Shown here one piece after another: positions 5,958 to 11,670 of a stretch of 11,670 nt of DNA. Each line of letters begins with the position of its first letter. Within the stretch, counting starts at the first letter, position 1. The DNA lies in contig JAJYVM010000083.1 in NCBI GenBank assembly GCA_021792015.1, positions 1-11,670 on the forward strand, given 5' to 3'. The translations under genes and the position numbers were made by a program. The DNA is from Bacillota bacterium. GTDB lineage: Bacteria; Bacillota; Sulfobacillia; RBS10-35; JAJYVM01. A model generated the notes under the pieces. The model was not told the DNA's origin. It worked only from the letters and a program-made list of their open reading frames with translations, and made no database searches.

Positions 5958-7517
5958 TCACCGGCGCGGCGCCTGAACGGCCCGCAGGAGGCGCAGGCGC
6001 AGGGCGTGGCCGAGGAAACCGGCGGCCGTGGCGAACGCCGGCCCCGTCCTGACGCGGCCCGTGACGGGGTCGACGGACTCGCAGGCCAGCCCCCCGTCCA
6101 TGGCGGGCACGGCCTGGCCCAGCCCCCGCCCCGCCAGCAGGCCGTTGGCCCAGCTCAGCACCCAGGGGTAGGGCGCGTGTGGGCAGCCCACGTCGCCGAA
6201 CGGGCTGCCGCCGATGTGGTCGGGGTTGCGGGGCGAATGGATCCAGGCCACGGTGTTGCGGTAGGCCGGCTCCTCCGGGCGGCAGAAGCCGTGGTAGCTC
6301 AAAAGCTCCAGGCTTCCCGGCGGCTCGTCGTAGAGCACATGGCCGCCCCGGCCGTCCACCGCCCAGGCGAATTGCGGCCCAAGCGGCCCGTCCACCACGC
6401 AGTGGCGCCGGATGGCGTCCGCCAGCTCCGGCGGCTCCCCCGTCGCCGCCCACACGAGCACGTTGTCGTACGTGACGAAGGGCATCTGCGCCGGGTCGTC
6501 GGACGGCAGCAGGAACGTCCGGTAAAGGCCCGTCGCCGCGTCGCGGTACGGCGCAAGCGACGGGCCATCCAGCCCGGCCCCGCGCGCCGCCAGGGCCAGC
6601 GCCGCCGCCTGGTCCAGCTCGAAGCCCGGATAGAGCACGGCGCCGTCGAGGTAGAGCGCGTGCTCGCCAGGGTGGCGCCCGTACCGGCGCAGGGCCACCT
6701 CCACCCACAGCCGCGCCCGCTCCGGGTCGACCGCCCGAATGCCGGGCAGCGCCCACAGGAGGCTGTCGCGGCTCCAGTGCGCCGCAGCCACGTAGTAGCG
6801 GGGACTGCGCGAGGTGACAAGGCACCACTGCTCGGTGTCCAGCGCCCGCCCAGCCGCGAAGCGGTAGCAGAAGAGGAGGTTTCGGAACGCCAGCTCCGCC
6901 AGCTCGCCCTCGCCCAGGCCGCTCGCCGCGCGCAGCCGCGCCTCCTCAGCCGCCTGCGCCGCCGCCAGGGCCGCCACCCCGTGCCGCGCCAGGTCGACGG
7001 CCATGCACCCGGCCCCGTCGCCCTCCGGCGCCACGCCCAGAAAGAGCGGCCCCTCCGCCTCCCAGGCGCGGCCGTCCACGCGGAGATTGCGCCCGCGCAG
7101 GGCCAGGGCCGCCACACCCTCGACCTCCCAGACCAGGCACTGGCTGAAGGGCTGGAAGTAGACCCGCTCGGGCGCCTGCAGCGGCCGCCGGCTGAACAGC
7201 GCGAGCCCCGCCGCGCCGAAGCTCCCCCGCCAGCGCGGCCCATCGCACGCAAAGCCGCGAAAGCCGGGCGGCACCACGTACCGGCCCGCCCCGGCGATCA
7301 GCGGCGCCCCGCGAAACTCCACCAGCCCCCGGTATCCCTCGTGCAGCACGTTGACGCTGAGGCAGCCCGCCGCCGCGATCTCGGGCAGGGCCACCCACTC
7401 GTTGGCGGCCACGTCCACCGCCGGCGCGTCGCCGACCGGCTCGGGCACGGTCAGGATGCGGTCCACGACAAGTCCCCCTCGTGGCGTCTGGGTCGGGCGC
7501 AACGCCCACTGCGGCAT
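5958..7517 (-). CDS. Glycosidase-like protein, probable (alpha/alpha)6 barrel of the glycogen-debranching/GH125 kind
   Basis: 519 residues with no signal peptide. The N-terminal half (about 20-180) is beta-rich and Gly/Val-rich, resembling the leading beta-sandwich of debranching-type enzymes. From about 185 the protein is helical, with motifs seen in (alpha/alpha)6 glycosidases: AAAHWSRDSLLWALPGI (about 244-260), where WxRDS resembles the active-site segment of amylo-1,6-glucosidase and GH125 mannosidase enzymes; DGAVLYPGFELDQ (about 291-303); YDNVLVWAA (about 350-358); and an aromatic C-terminal segment PYPWVLSWANGLL (about 449-461) followed by CESVDPVTG. The start at 7517 has GGGAGG 6 nt upstream; a GTG farther in, at codon 18, is an alternative. 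The gene begins 61 nt after the membrane-protein stop. Catalytic acids cannot be assigned with certainty, and substrate is unknown. Confidence 0.65.
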   Translation of the reverse strand: MPQWALRPTQTPRGGLVVDRILTVPEPVGDAPAVDVAANEWVALPEIAAAGCLSVNVLHEGYRGLVEFRGAPLIAGAGRYVVPPGFRGFACDGPRWRGSFGAAGLALFSRRPLQAPERVYFQPFSQCLVWEVEGVAALALRGRNLRVDGRAWEAEGPLFLGVAPEGDGAGCMAVDLARHGVAALAAAQAAEEARLRAASGLGEGELAELAFRNLLFCYRFAAGRALDTEQWCLVTSRSPRYYVAAAHWSRDSLLWALPGIRAVDPERARLWVEVALRRYGRHPGEHALYLDGAVLYPGFELDQAAALALAARGAGLDGPSLAPYRDAATGLYRTFLLPSDDPAQMPFVTYDNVLVWAATGEPPELADAIRRHCVVDGPLGPQFAWAVDGRGGHVLYDEPPGSLELLSYHGFCRPEEPAYRNTVAWIHSPRNPDHIGGSPFGDVGCPHAPYPWVLSWANGLLAGRGLGQAVPAMDGGLACESVDPVTGRVRTGPAFATAAGFLGHALRLRLLRAVQAPRR

Positions 7518-7523
7518 GGGCCG

Positions 7524-7529
7524 CCTCCC
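7524..7529 (-). promoter_or_regulatory. Ribosome binding site fixing the glycosidase-like start
   Basis: GGGAGG on the minus strand lies 6 nt before the ATG at 7517. The open frame continues 60 codons farther upstream, but that extension is low-complexity Arg/Gly/Pro-rich, overlaps the preceding gene, and lacks an SD. Confidence 0.7.
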
Positions 7530-7578
7530 GGACCGACCGGCGCGCGTCCGCCCACGGCCGCGCGATGCCCAGCGCGGC

Positions 7579-8010
7579 TCACGCCGGGCCCCGGGCCCGC
7601 CGGCGCACACCGGCTCCCGGCCAGATCCCGGCGAGCGGCCAGCAGAGCCCAGCCGGCATGGGCGGCAATGGTAAGCGCGGGTCCCTCCCGCGCGCACGCG
7701 GGGTCAGAAGAAACGCCACGCAGGACAGCACGAGCACGCCCGAACCAATGCCGGCGACGGCCCAGCGCCGGCCGCGCGCCGCGAGCCATACCACCGCCGA
7801 CGGGGCCAGCGCAGCCGCGGCCGCCAGCGCGACGAACCCCGCGCCAGCCCAGCCCGGAGCCGGCCGCCAGTACACGGCGTGGGTGATGGTGCCGCCCCCG
7901 TCGGTACTGACAGCCTCGGTGCCGACCGGCCGCACGAGCAGCAGCACCCCCATCGCCCACCGGAGCAGGGCGCCGAGCCAGGTCGCCGCCAGCGCCGCCT
8001 TAGCGGCCAT
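7579..8010 (-). CDS. Small integral membrane protein of unknown function
   Basis: 143 residues with three clear hydrophobic segments: about 4-27 (AALAATWLGALLRWAMGVLLL), about 57-78 (FVALAAAAALAPSAVVWLA) and about 84-106 (WAVAGIGSGVLVLSCVAFLL), followed by a Pro/Arg-rich region and a weaker fourth segment (GLCWPLAGIWPG). I do not recognise a family. The ATG overlaps the end of the YfcH-like gene by 11 bp and the closest GGAGG is 15 nt upstream, so translation is probably coupled to that gene. A role in the same process as the regulator and epimerase-like protein is an inference from operon position only. Its high-GC Ala/Gly/Arg-rich tail makes the exact C-terminus less certain than the hydrophobic core. 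Confidence 0.65.
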   Translation of the reverse strand: MAAKAALAATWLGALLRWAMGVLLLVRPVGTEAVSTDGGGTITHAVYWRPAPGWAGAGFVALAAAAALAPSAVVWLAARGRRWAVAGIGSGVLVLSCVAFLLTPRARGRDPRLPLPPMPAGLCWPLAGIWPGAGVRRRARGPA

Positions 8011-8917
8011 AGATGGCGCCCAGGGCCTCCCCCGCCGTGACGTACCGGAAGCGGTGGCCAAGCGCCTCCGCCGCCCGCGGCAGGGCCCGCTGCCCCGCCA
8101 GCAGCAGCCCGTCCGCCGCCTCCCCCAGCGCCAGGCGCAGCAGCGGCGCCGGCGCCGGCAGCCAGGACGGCCGCCTCAGCGCGTGCCCCAGCGCCCGCGC
8201 GAAGTCCCGGTTGCGCACCGGCTCCGGCCCGACCACGTTGACGGGCCCCCGCGCCACCCCGGAATCCAGCAGCAGCAGGAGCAGGGCCACCGCATCGTCG
8301 CGGTGGATCCAGGGCACCCACTGGCCGCCCGCGCCCAGCGGCCCGCCCGCCAGGAGCCGGAAGGGCAGCACCATGCGCGGCAGTGCCCCGCCGTCGCCCG
8401 CCAGCACCAGCCCGAGCCGCGCCAGCACCACGCGCGCCCCGAACTCCTCGGCCCGCCGGGCCTCGTCCTCCCAGGCGACGCAGAGCCGGGCCAGGAAGTC
8501 GTGGCCGGGCCCGTCGGCCTCCGTCACCGCCTCATCGCCGCACGGGCCGTAAAAGCCGACCGCCGAGGCATTGATGAGTGCGCGCGGCCGCCTCGCGTCC
8601 GCGCCCATGGCCGCCACGACAGCCCGCGTGGCATGAACGCGGCTCGTTAGGATCCGGTCCTTCTGCGCGGGGCTCCAGCGCCGGGCGGCGATGGACTCCC
8701 CCGCGAGGTTGACGACGGCGTCGGCGGCGGCGATCGCCGCCCACCACGGCTGCCGGCCTGCGGCGCCCCCCGGATCCCAGGCCATCGCCCGCGCCCCGGC
8801 CGGCGGGCGCGGGGCCGTGGACCGCGTCAGCACGGTGACGGCATGGCCCCGGGCACACAGCGCCTCCACCACGTGCCGCCCGATGAAGCCCGTCCCGCCG
8901 GTGACCGCCACGTTCAT
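8000..8917 (-). CDS. TIGR01777/YfcH family NAD(P)-binding epimerase-like protein (atypical SDR)
   Basis: 305 residues, the standard length for this atypical SDR family (SDR39U). The Rossmann motif GGTGFIG is at about 7-13, followed by NLAGESIAARRW (about 90-101), SAVGFYG, WEDEA, a RLGLVL segment with GGAL, the VPWIHRDD motif, and the C-terminal DUF1731-type segment LLAGQRALPRAAEALGHRFRY. These are the family hallmarks; the biochemical reaction of the family is poorly defined, with cofactor-dependent sugar or isoprenoid-like epimerase/reductase roles only suggested. Start: ATG at 8917 overlaps the regulator's stop as ATGA, with GGGGAGGG 7 nt upstream, so the two are translationally coupled. 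Probably cytosolic. Confidence 0.92.
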   Translation of the reverse strand: MNVAVTGGTGFIGRHVVEALCARGHAVTVLTRSTAPRPPAGARAMAWDPGGAAGRQPWWAAIAAADAVVNLAGESIAARRWSPAQKDRILTSRVHATRAVVAAMGADARRPRALINASAVGFYGPCGDEAVTEADGPGHDFLARLCVAWEDEARRAEEFGARVVLARLGLVLAGDGGALPRMVLPFRLLAGGPLGAGGQWVPWIHRDDAVALLLLLLDSGVARGPVNVVGPEPVRNRDFARALGHALRRPSWLPAPAPLLRLALGEAADGLLLAGQRALPRAAEALGHRFRYVTAGEALGAIYGR

Positions 8918-9477
8918 CGGGCTGCCCTCCCCGCGCCGCGGCGGCCCGCCAGCCGCAGCACCCGCCCGAGCCGTACGGGGTCGAGGCGCAGCAGGGCGCC
9001 GGCGATGGCGTCCAGCTCGCCATAGAAGTCCTGGAGCGCCGCCAGTCTGGCCTGGGCGTGGGCGCGGCCGGGGCCGGCCGGGGCCGCCGCGGCCGCCCGC
9101 GCGCTCTCGGCGACCAAGCGGAAGGACTCGTCGAATTCAGGTTTGCTGCGCCGCTCCAGCACCCGCCGCGCGATCAGCCAGAAGTCGGGCTCCGCCTCGA
9201 AGAAGACGCGCCGGTCCCCGGCCGGCAGGCTGCGCCGGACCATGCCCAGCGCCTCCAGGTGGCGCATGGCCACGCTCGCACCGCCCTTGCTGACGCCGAG
9301 GGACCCGGCCAGCTCGCCAAGGCTCAGGGGCCGCTCCGCCAGGTACAGCACGGCGTAGAGCTGCCCCGTCACCCGGCCGACACCCCAGAAGGCGCTCTGG
9401 CGGCCGAGTGCGTCAACCAGGAGGTCGCGGGCGCCGCCCAGACCGTCCGCGTCGTGCGCTTCCGCCACCCACACCAC
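8914..9477 (-). CDS. GbsR/MarR-family winged-helix transcriptional regulator
   Basis: About 187 residues. A short N-terminal helix (ARDLLVDALGRQ) leads into WGVGRVTGQLYAVLYLAERPLSLGELAGSLGVSKGGASVAMRHLEALGMVRR, the winged-helix typical of GbsR-type MarR relatives (compare the GR..G.LYG..Y pattern), then a wing with GDRRVFFEAEPDFW and an Ala/Arg-rich C-terminal helical half likely used for dimerisation. There is no ATG; GTGs at 9477, 9474 and 9468 are all possible, none with a strong SD. The first GTG is 23 nt after the dehydrogenase stop. A promoter-like element with an inverted repeat sits just upstream (9499-9530), suggesting autoregulation. It ends in an ATGA overlap with the epimerase-like gene, which is its likeliest target. 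The effector is unknown. Confidence 0.85.
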   Translation of the reverse strand: MVWVAEAHDADGLGGARDLLVDALGRQSAFWGVGRVTGQLYAVLYLAERPLSLGELAGSLGVSKGGASVAMRHLEALGMVRRSLPAGDRRVFFEAEPDFWLIARRVLERRSKPEFDESFRLVAESARAAAAAPAGPGRAHAQARLAALQDFYGELDAIAGALLRLDPVRLGRVLRLAGRRGAGRAAR

Positions 9478-9498
9478 CGCCGTCGCTCGGATCGTTGC

Positions 9499-9511
9499 GT
9501 TTATTCTAAAC
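9499..9511. promoter_or_regulatory. Inverted repeat covering the -10 box, candidate operator
   Basis: GTTTATTCTAAAC has perfect 5-bp arms (GTTTA/TAAAC) around TTC and covers the predicted -10 box. A further TAAAC half-site is at 9527-9531, 20 bp away on the same face of the helix. MarR/GbsR-type regulators commonly bind such AT-rich palindromes over their own promoter; binding here is inferred. Confidence 0.45.
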
Positions 9512-10541
9512 GTTCCGTCCCATCCGTAAACAGGTTGAGCAGGGGCTCGCCTCCCGCAAAGCGCGCCAGGTTGCGGCAGAAGAGGTCCACCAGCCGCGCG
9601 TTCTCCTGCTCCACCGTGCTGGCCGAGTGCGGCGAGATCAGCACGTTGGGCATGTCCCAGAGGGGGCTGTCCGCCTCCAGGGGCTCGCGGCGGGCCACAT
9701 CCAGCGCGGCCCCGGCCAGGTGGCCGTCCCTCAGGGCCGCCACGAGCGCGTCCTGGTCCACGATGGCGCCGCGCGCGAGGTTGATGAGGACGGCCCCGGC
9801 CGGCAGCAGCGCCAGCTCGCGCGCCCCCATCATGCCCTCGGTGTCCGGGCTCTGCGGCACCATGAGGATGAGGTAGTCGCAGCGCGGCAGCACCCGCGGC
9901 AGCTCGTCCGGCGTGAAGAGCTCGTCGGCGTGCAGCGCCGCCGGCTCCAGCCCGGCCACCGTCCGCTTGATGCCCAGCACGCGCAGGCCCATGGACTGGC
10001 TCAGGTGGGCGATCTCGCGCCCCACGGCTCCCATGCCGATGACGCCGACGGTCTGATCCCGCAGCTGCTTGCCGCAGTACCGCTCCCAGCGGTGAGCGGC
10101 CTGCTCGGCCCGCAGCCGAGGCACCTCCTTGCAGAAGTAGAGCATGGCCAGCATGGCGTGCTCCGCCAGCGGCACCGCGTGGATGCCCGCCGCGTTGGTC
10201 ACGGCGATGCCGCTCCGGTCGAGCCCCGTCTGCCGCAGGAACGGCCCGATCCCGGATGAGGTCGACTGGATCCAGCGCAGGCGCGGCGCCAGCTTCGGCA
10301 GCTCCGCCGACAGCCGGCGGTCGAAGTCGAACATCACGTCCGCCTGGCCGAGCCACTCGCGGAAGCGCGCCTCCTGCGCCGGCGTCCGCGACCAGTCGCT
10401 GGGGCCGGTGTGGTCGGCGATGTACCGGGTCGGCGGCACAAGCGCCGGGTCGTAGAGCACGCGCAGGCCGGGCAGCGCCCCCTCGATGCGGGCCACGAGC
10501 TCGGGTTCCAGGTACGTGGCGATGACAACGGTGACGGGCAC
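9501..10541 (-). CDS. D-isomer-specific 2-hydroxyacid dehydrogenase, NAD-binding
   Basis: 346-residue cytosolic oxidoreductase that interconverts a 2-oxoacid and its D-2-hydroxyacid with NAD(P)H. The Rossmann signature VGVIGMGAVG places GxGxxG at about 169-174. The catalytic Arg is in NLARGAIVD (Arg about 257), the Glu in DVARREPL (about 286) and the His in ISPHSAS (about 305), so the triad is complete. The lid segment before the Rossmann domain carries CKEVPRLRAEQAAHRW. The start is taken as GTG at 10541 with AAGGGGTGG 7 nt upstream; a second in-frame GTG at 10610 with a related SD arises from a local duplication and would add 23 low-complexity residues. It follows an SDR gene by 94 nt. Substrate (glyoxylate, hydroxypyruvate, phenylpyruvate or another) cannot be told. 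Confidence 0.92.
   Translation of the reverse strand: MPVTVVIATYLEPELVARIEGALPGLRVLYDPALVPPTRYIADHTGPSDWSRTPAQEARFREWLGQADVMFDFDRRLSAELPKLAPRLRWIQSTSSGIGPFLRQTGLDRSGIAVTNAAGIHAVPLAEHAMLAMLYFCKEVPRLRAEQAAHRWERYCGKQLRDQTVGVIGMGAVGREIAHLSQSMGLRVLGIKRTVAGLEPAALHADELFTPDELPRVLPRCDYLILMVPQSPDTEGMMGARELALLPAGAVLINLARGAIVDQDALVAALRDGHLAGAALDVARREPLEADSPLWDMPNVLISPHSASTVEQENARLVDLFCRNLARFAGGEPLLNLFTDGTERLE
9503..9530 (-). promoter_or_regulatory. Predicted sigma70-type promoter for the regulator operon
   Basis: On the minus strand TTTACG (9525-9530, 4 of 6 matches to TTGACA), a 16-bp spacer and TAGAAT (9503-9508, 5 of 6 matches to TATAAT) form a good sigma70-like promoter in an AT-rich island unlike its surroundings. 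Transcription would start near 9493-9497, leaving a leader of roughly 16-20 nt to the GTG at 9477. It lies inside the last codons of the dehydrogenase gene. Confidence 0.5.
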
Positions 10542-10683
10542 GGAACGACCACCCCTTCTCGCTCGGGAGAGCACCCGGCCCGTGATGGACGCGGCGGCGA
10601 CGGCGGGCACGGAGCGACACTCCCGCTCGCTCGGCTCAATACAGGCGCCCGCCGCCGTCGACGCCCAGCACCTGGCCCGTGAT
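10535..10683. repeat. Degenerate tandem duplication at the SDR/dehydrogenase junction
   Basis: The plus-strand segment 10535-10566 matches 10604-10634 at about 27 of 31 aligned positions with one gap. Beyond it, gcacccggcccgtgat (10571-10586) matches gcacctggcccgtgat (10668-10683) at 15 of 16. The offsets are 69 and 97 nt, so the two blocks are the same unit with about 28 nt missing from one copy. The unit spans the SDR tail (encoding ITGQVL), the junction and the dehydrogenase SD plus GTG. It yields two in-frame GTG starts. Confidence 0.6.
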
Positions 10684-11397
10684 GTAGGTGGCCGCCGGAG
10701 ACAGCAGGAACAGCACGGCAGCGGCGATCTCCTCGGGCCGCCCGAAGCGGCCGAGGGGGATGCCCCCGTCGAGCTGGATGCGGGAGACCTCGCGGGGTGC
10801 CCCGCCCCGTTCGGGGTGCGAGGCGATCAGCCCAGGGCAGATGGCGTTGACCCGGACGTCCGCCATGCCGAGGTCCTGGGCCAGCTGGCGGGTGAAGCCG
10901 ATCAGCCCCGCCTTGGCCGCGGTGTAGGCGTGCACGCCCGTGCGGCTGATGCTGCGGCCGGCGCCGGAGCTGATGTTGACGACGCTGCCCGACCGCTGGG
11001 CCCGCAGGTGCGGCGCCACCGCGCGGCAGGTCAGGAAGGGTCCGCGCAGGTTCAGGGCCACGATGCGGTCCCACTCGTCCACCGACCGCTCCTCGATCGG
11101 CGCAAAGCGCTTGGCATCCAGCGTCCCGCCCGCCACGTTCACCAGATGGTCGATCCGCCCGAACGCGGCCAGCGTCTCCGCCACCGCCGCGTCGACGGCC
11201 TCGGGGCTCGTCACGTCGGCCACGACCGGCCGGAACGTTGGCCCCTCGGCCGCCGCCCGGGCGAGCAGCGCCCCCTCGATGTCCACGCCCACGACCCGTG
11301 CCCCGGCCTCCGCCAACACCCGCGCCGTCGCCTGCCCGATCCCCTGCGCCGCACCCGTCACGATCGCCACCTGACCGGCCAGCACCCCGTCCGCCAT
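10636..11397 (-). CDS. Short-chain dehydrogenase/reductase (classical SDR, FabG-like), probably NAD-dependent
   Basis: 253 residues, standard for classical SDRs. Nucleotide-binding TGAAQGIG (about 14-21), Asp at the end of beta-2 (VVGVDIEG, about residue 39), which favours NAD(H) over NADP(H), ADVTS (about 60-64), NVAGG (about 87-91), catalytic NISSGAG (Ser about 143-144), YTAAK (Tyr about 158, Lys about 162), CPGLI after the active site, and the ITGQVLGVDGGGRLY end. The start is ATG at 11397 with GGGGAGG 8 nt upstream; the open frame continues farther upstream but that part is spurious and overlaps the divergent gene's start. Forms a redox pair with the dehydrogenase 94 nt downstream. The substrate is unknown. 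Confidence 0.93.
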   Translation of the reverse strand: MADGVLAGQVAIVTGAAQGIGQATARVLAEAGARVVGVDIEGALLARAAAEGPTFRPVVADVTSPEAVDAAVAETLAAFGRIDHLVNVAGGTLDAKRFAPIEERSVDEWDRIVALNLRGPFLTCRAVAPHLRAQRSGSVVNISSGAGRSISRTGVHAYTAAKAGLIGFTRQLAQDLGMADVRVNAICPGLIASHPERGGAPREVSRIQLDGGIPLGRFGRPEEIAAAVLFLLSPAATYITGQVLGVDGGGRLY

Positions 11398-11530
11398 GCG
11401 CACCGCCTCCCCACAACCACGCCGTCTCCGCCCCTTCGCCCCACCCGGCGGATGTCCTTCCCGGGCCTGCGCGCGGGCATCACGGCCCATCGCGCCCAAG
11501 ACCGGGCCCCCGCGGGAGGGAGCCCCCGGC
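11398..11530. other. 133-bp divergent intergenic region
   Basis: It separates the minus-strand SDR start from the plus-strand gene at 11531 and should hold the promoter(s) for one or both, but no clear -35/-10 pair was recognisable in this very GC-rich stretch. Only the two SD sites are evident (11406-11412 minus, 11514-11522 plus). Confidence 0.5.
11406..11412 (-). promoter_or_regulatory. Ribosome binding site fixing the SDR start
   Basis: GGGGAGG on the minus strand lies 8 nt before the ATG at 11397. It settles the start against longer frames that run into the divergent region. Confidence 0.75.
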
Positions 11531-11670
11531 GTGAGCGGGCCGACCTTCGCGGCCACCGGGGACTCCATCATCACCCAACGCCCGCGCCCGCACCGCGACG
11601 CGGCCTTCACCAGCCAGAAGATCATGGCGCCGCGGGAGCTGTGGATCGGCGCCTCCGAGCACGGCGGCGG
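11531..11670 (+). CDS. 5' end of a divergent gene, possibly CapA-like (truncated by window edge)
   Basis: A GTG at 11531 preceded by GGGAGGGAG (11514-11522, 8 nt spacing) opens a frame that runs off the end, giving 46 codons: SGPTFAATGDSIITQRP near the start, then AAFTSQKIMAPRELWIGASEHGG. The FAATGDSIIT opening resembles the first beta-strand and metal-ligand loop of CapA/PGA-cap metallophosphoesterases, but the following residues do not clearly continue the family, so the assignment is weak. The good SD and protein-like composition support a real gene; it also argues against the competing minus-strand frames in this region. Confidence 0.45.
   Translation, partial: MSGPTFAATGDSIITQRPRPHRDAAFTSQKIMAPRELWIGASEHGG

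Noticed and set aside
5781..7886. A plus-strand open frame of about 700 codons
   Set aside because: Opposite to the glycosidase-like and M81 genes, which have motifs and SDs. Its translation is Arg/Pro/His/Gln-rich with no recognisable domain, as expected of an antisense shadow in high-GC DNA.
8914..10620. A long minus-strand frame that would fuse the regulator to 380 upstream residues
   Set aside because: The upstream part is out of frame with, and antiparallel in quality to, the intact dehydrogenase gene, is Arg/Gly/Pro-rich, and shows no domain. The regulator fold begins only after about 9477, so this is a GC-driven open frame, not a fusion.
1..11670. CRISPR arrays, tRNA or rRNA genes, insertion sequences, phage or integrase genes
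   Set aside because: No regularly spaced repeats, tRNA-like cloverleaf, rRNA sequence, transposase motif or flanking inverted repeats were recognised by reading; automated searches were not possible.

Overview
This is an 11.67 kb stretch of very GC-rich bacterial chromosome. Genes are tightly packed, there is strong third-position G/C bias, and Shine-Dalgarno (SD) sites are strong (GGAGG, GGGAGG, GGGGAGG). Long spurious open frames on both strands follow from that composition. No rRNA, tRNA, CRISPR array, insertion sequence, integrase or phage gene was seen. The lineage cannot be settled from the sequence. The mix of a peptide-type ABC permease pair, an M81 peptidase, a GbsR-like regulator and GTG starts fits several high-GC groups, such as high-GC Bacillota, Rokubacteria-like or Chloroflexota-like bacteria, or some proteobacteria.

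Layout: a plus-strand phosphohexomutase gene (115-1488) lies at the left edge. It converges on, and overlaps by 37 bp, the last member of a run of ten minus-strand genes that fills nearly all the rest (11397 down to 1452). In transcription order the run is: SDR oxidoreductase, D-2-hydroxyacid dehydrogenase, GbsR/MarR-like regulator, TIGR01777/YfcH epimerase-like protein, small membrane protein, (alpha/alpha)6-type glycosidase-like protein, M81 (MlrC-like) metallopeptidase, two DppB/DppC-type ABC permeases, and a BtuF-like metal/cofactor-binding protein without a signal peptide. At the right edge a divergent plus-strand gene starts at 11531 and runs out of the window.

Functional blocks: SDR plus D-2-hydroxyacid dehydrogenase looks like a small oxo/hydroxy-acid redox pair. 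The regulator and epimerase genes are translationally coupled (ATGA overlap) and the membrane protein gene overlaps the epimerase. In front of the regulator, inside the last codons of the dehydrogenase gene, is an AT-rich sigma70-like promoter whose -10 box lies in a 13-bp inverted repeat, the clearest candidate regulatory site here. M81 peptidase plus DppB/DppC permeases suggests import and cleavage of an unusual peptide or amide. However, neither the usual periplasmic peptide-binding protein nor the ATPases are present.

The most notable points are the promoter/operator, an imperfect tandem duplication at the SDR/dehydrogenase junction that creates two in-frame GTG starts, a 14-codon Cys-rich mini-ORF with CxxCH between the peptidase and permease genes, the divergent glycosidase-like protein, and the incomplete transporter. 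I found no clear evidence of a wholly new defence or mobile system.
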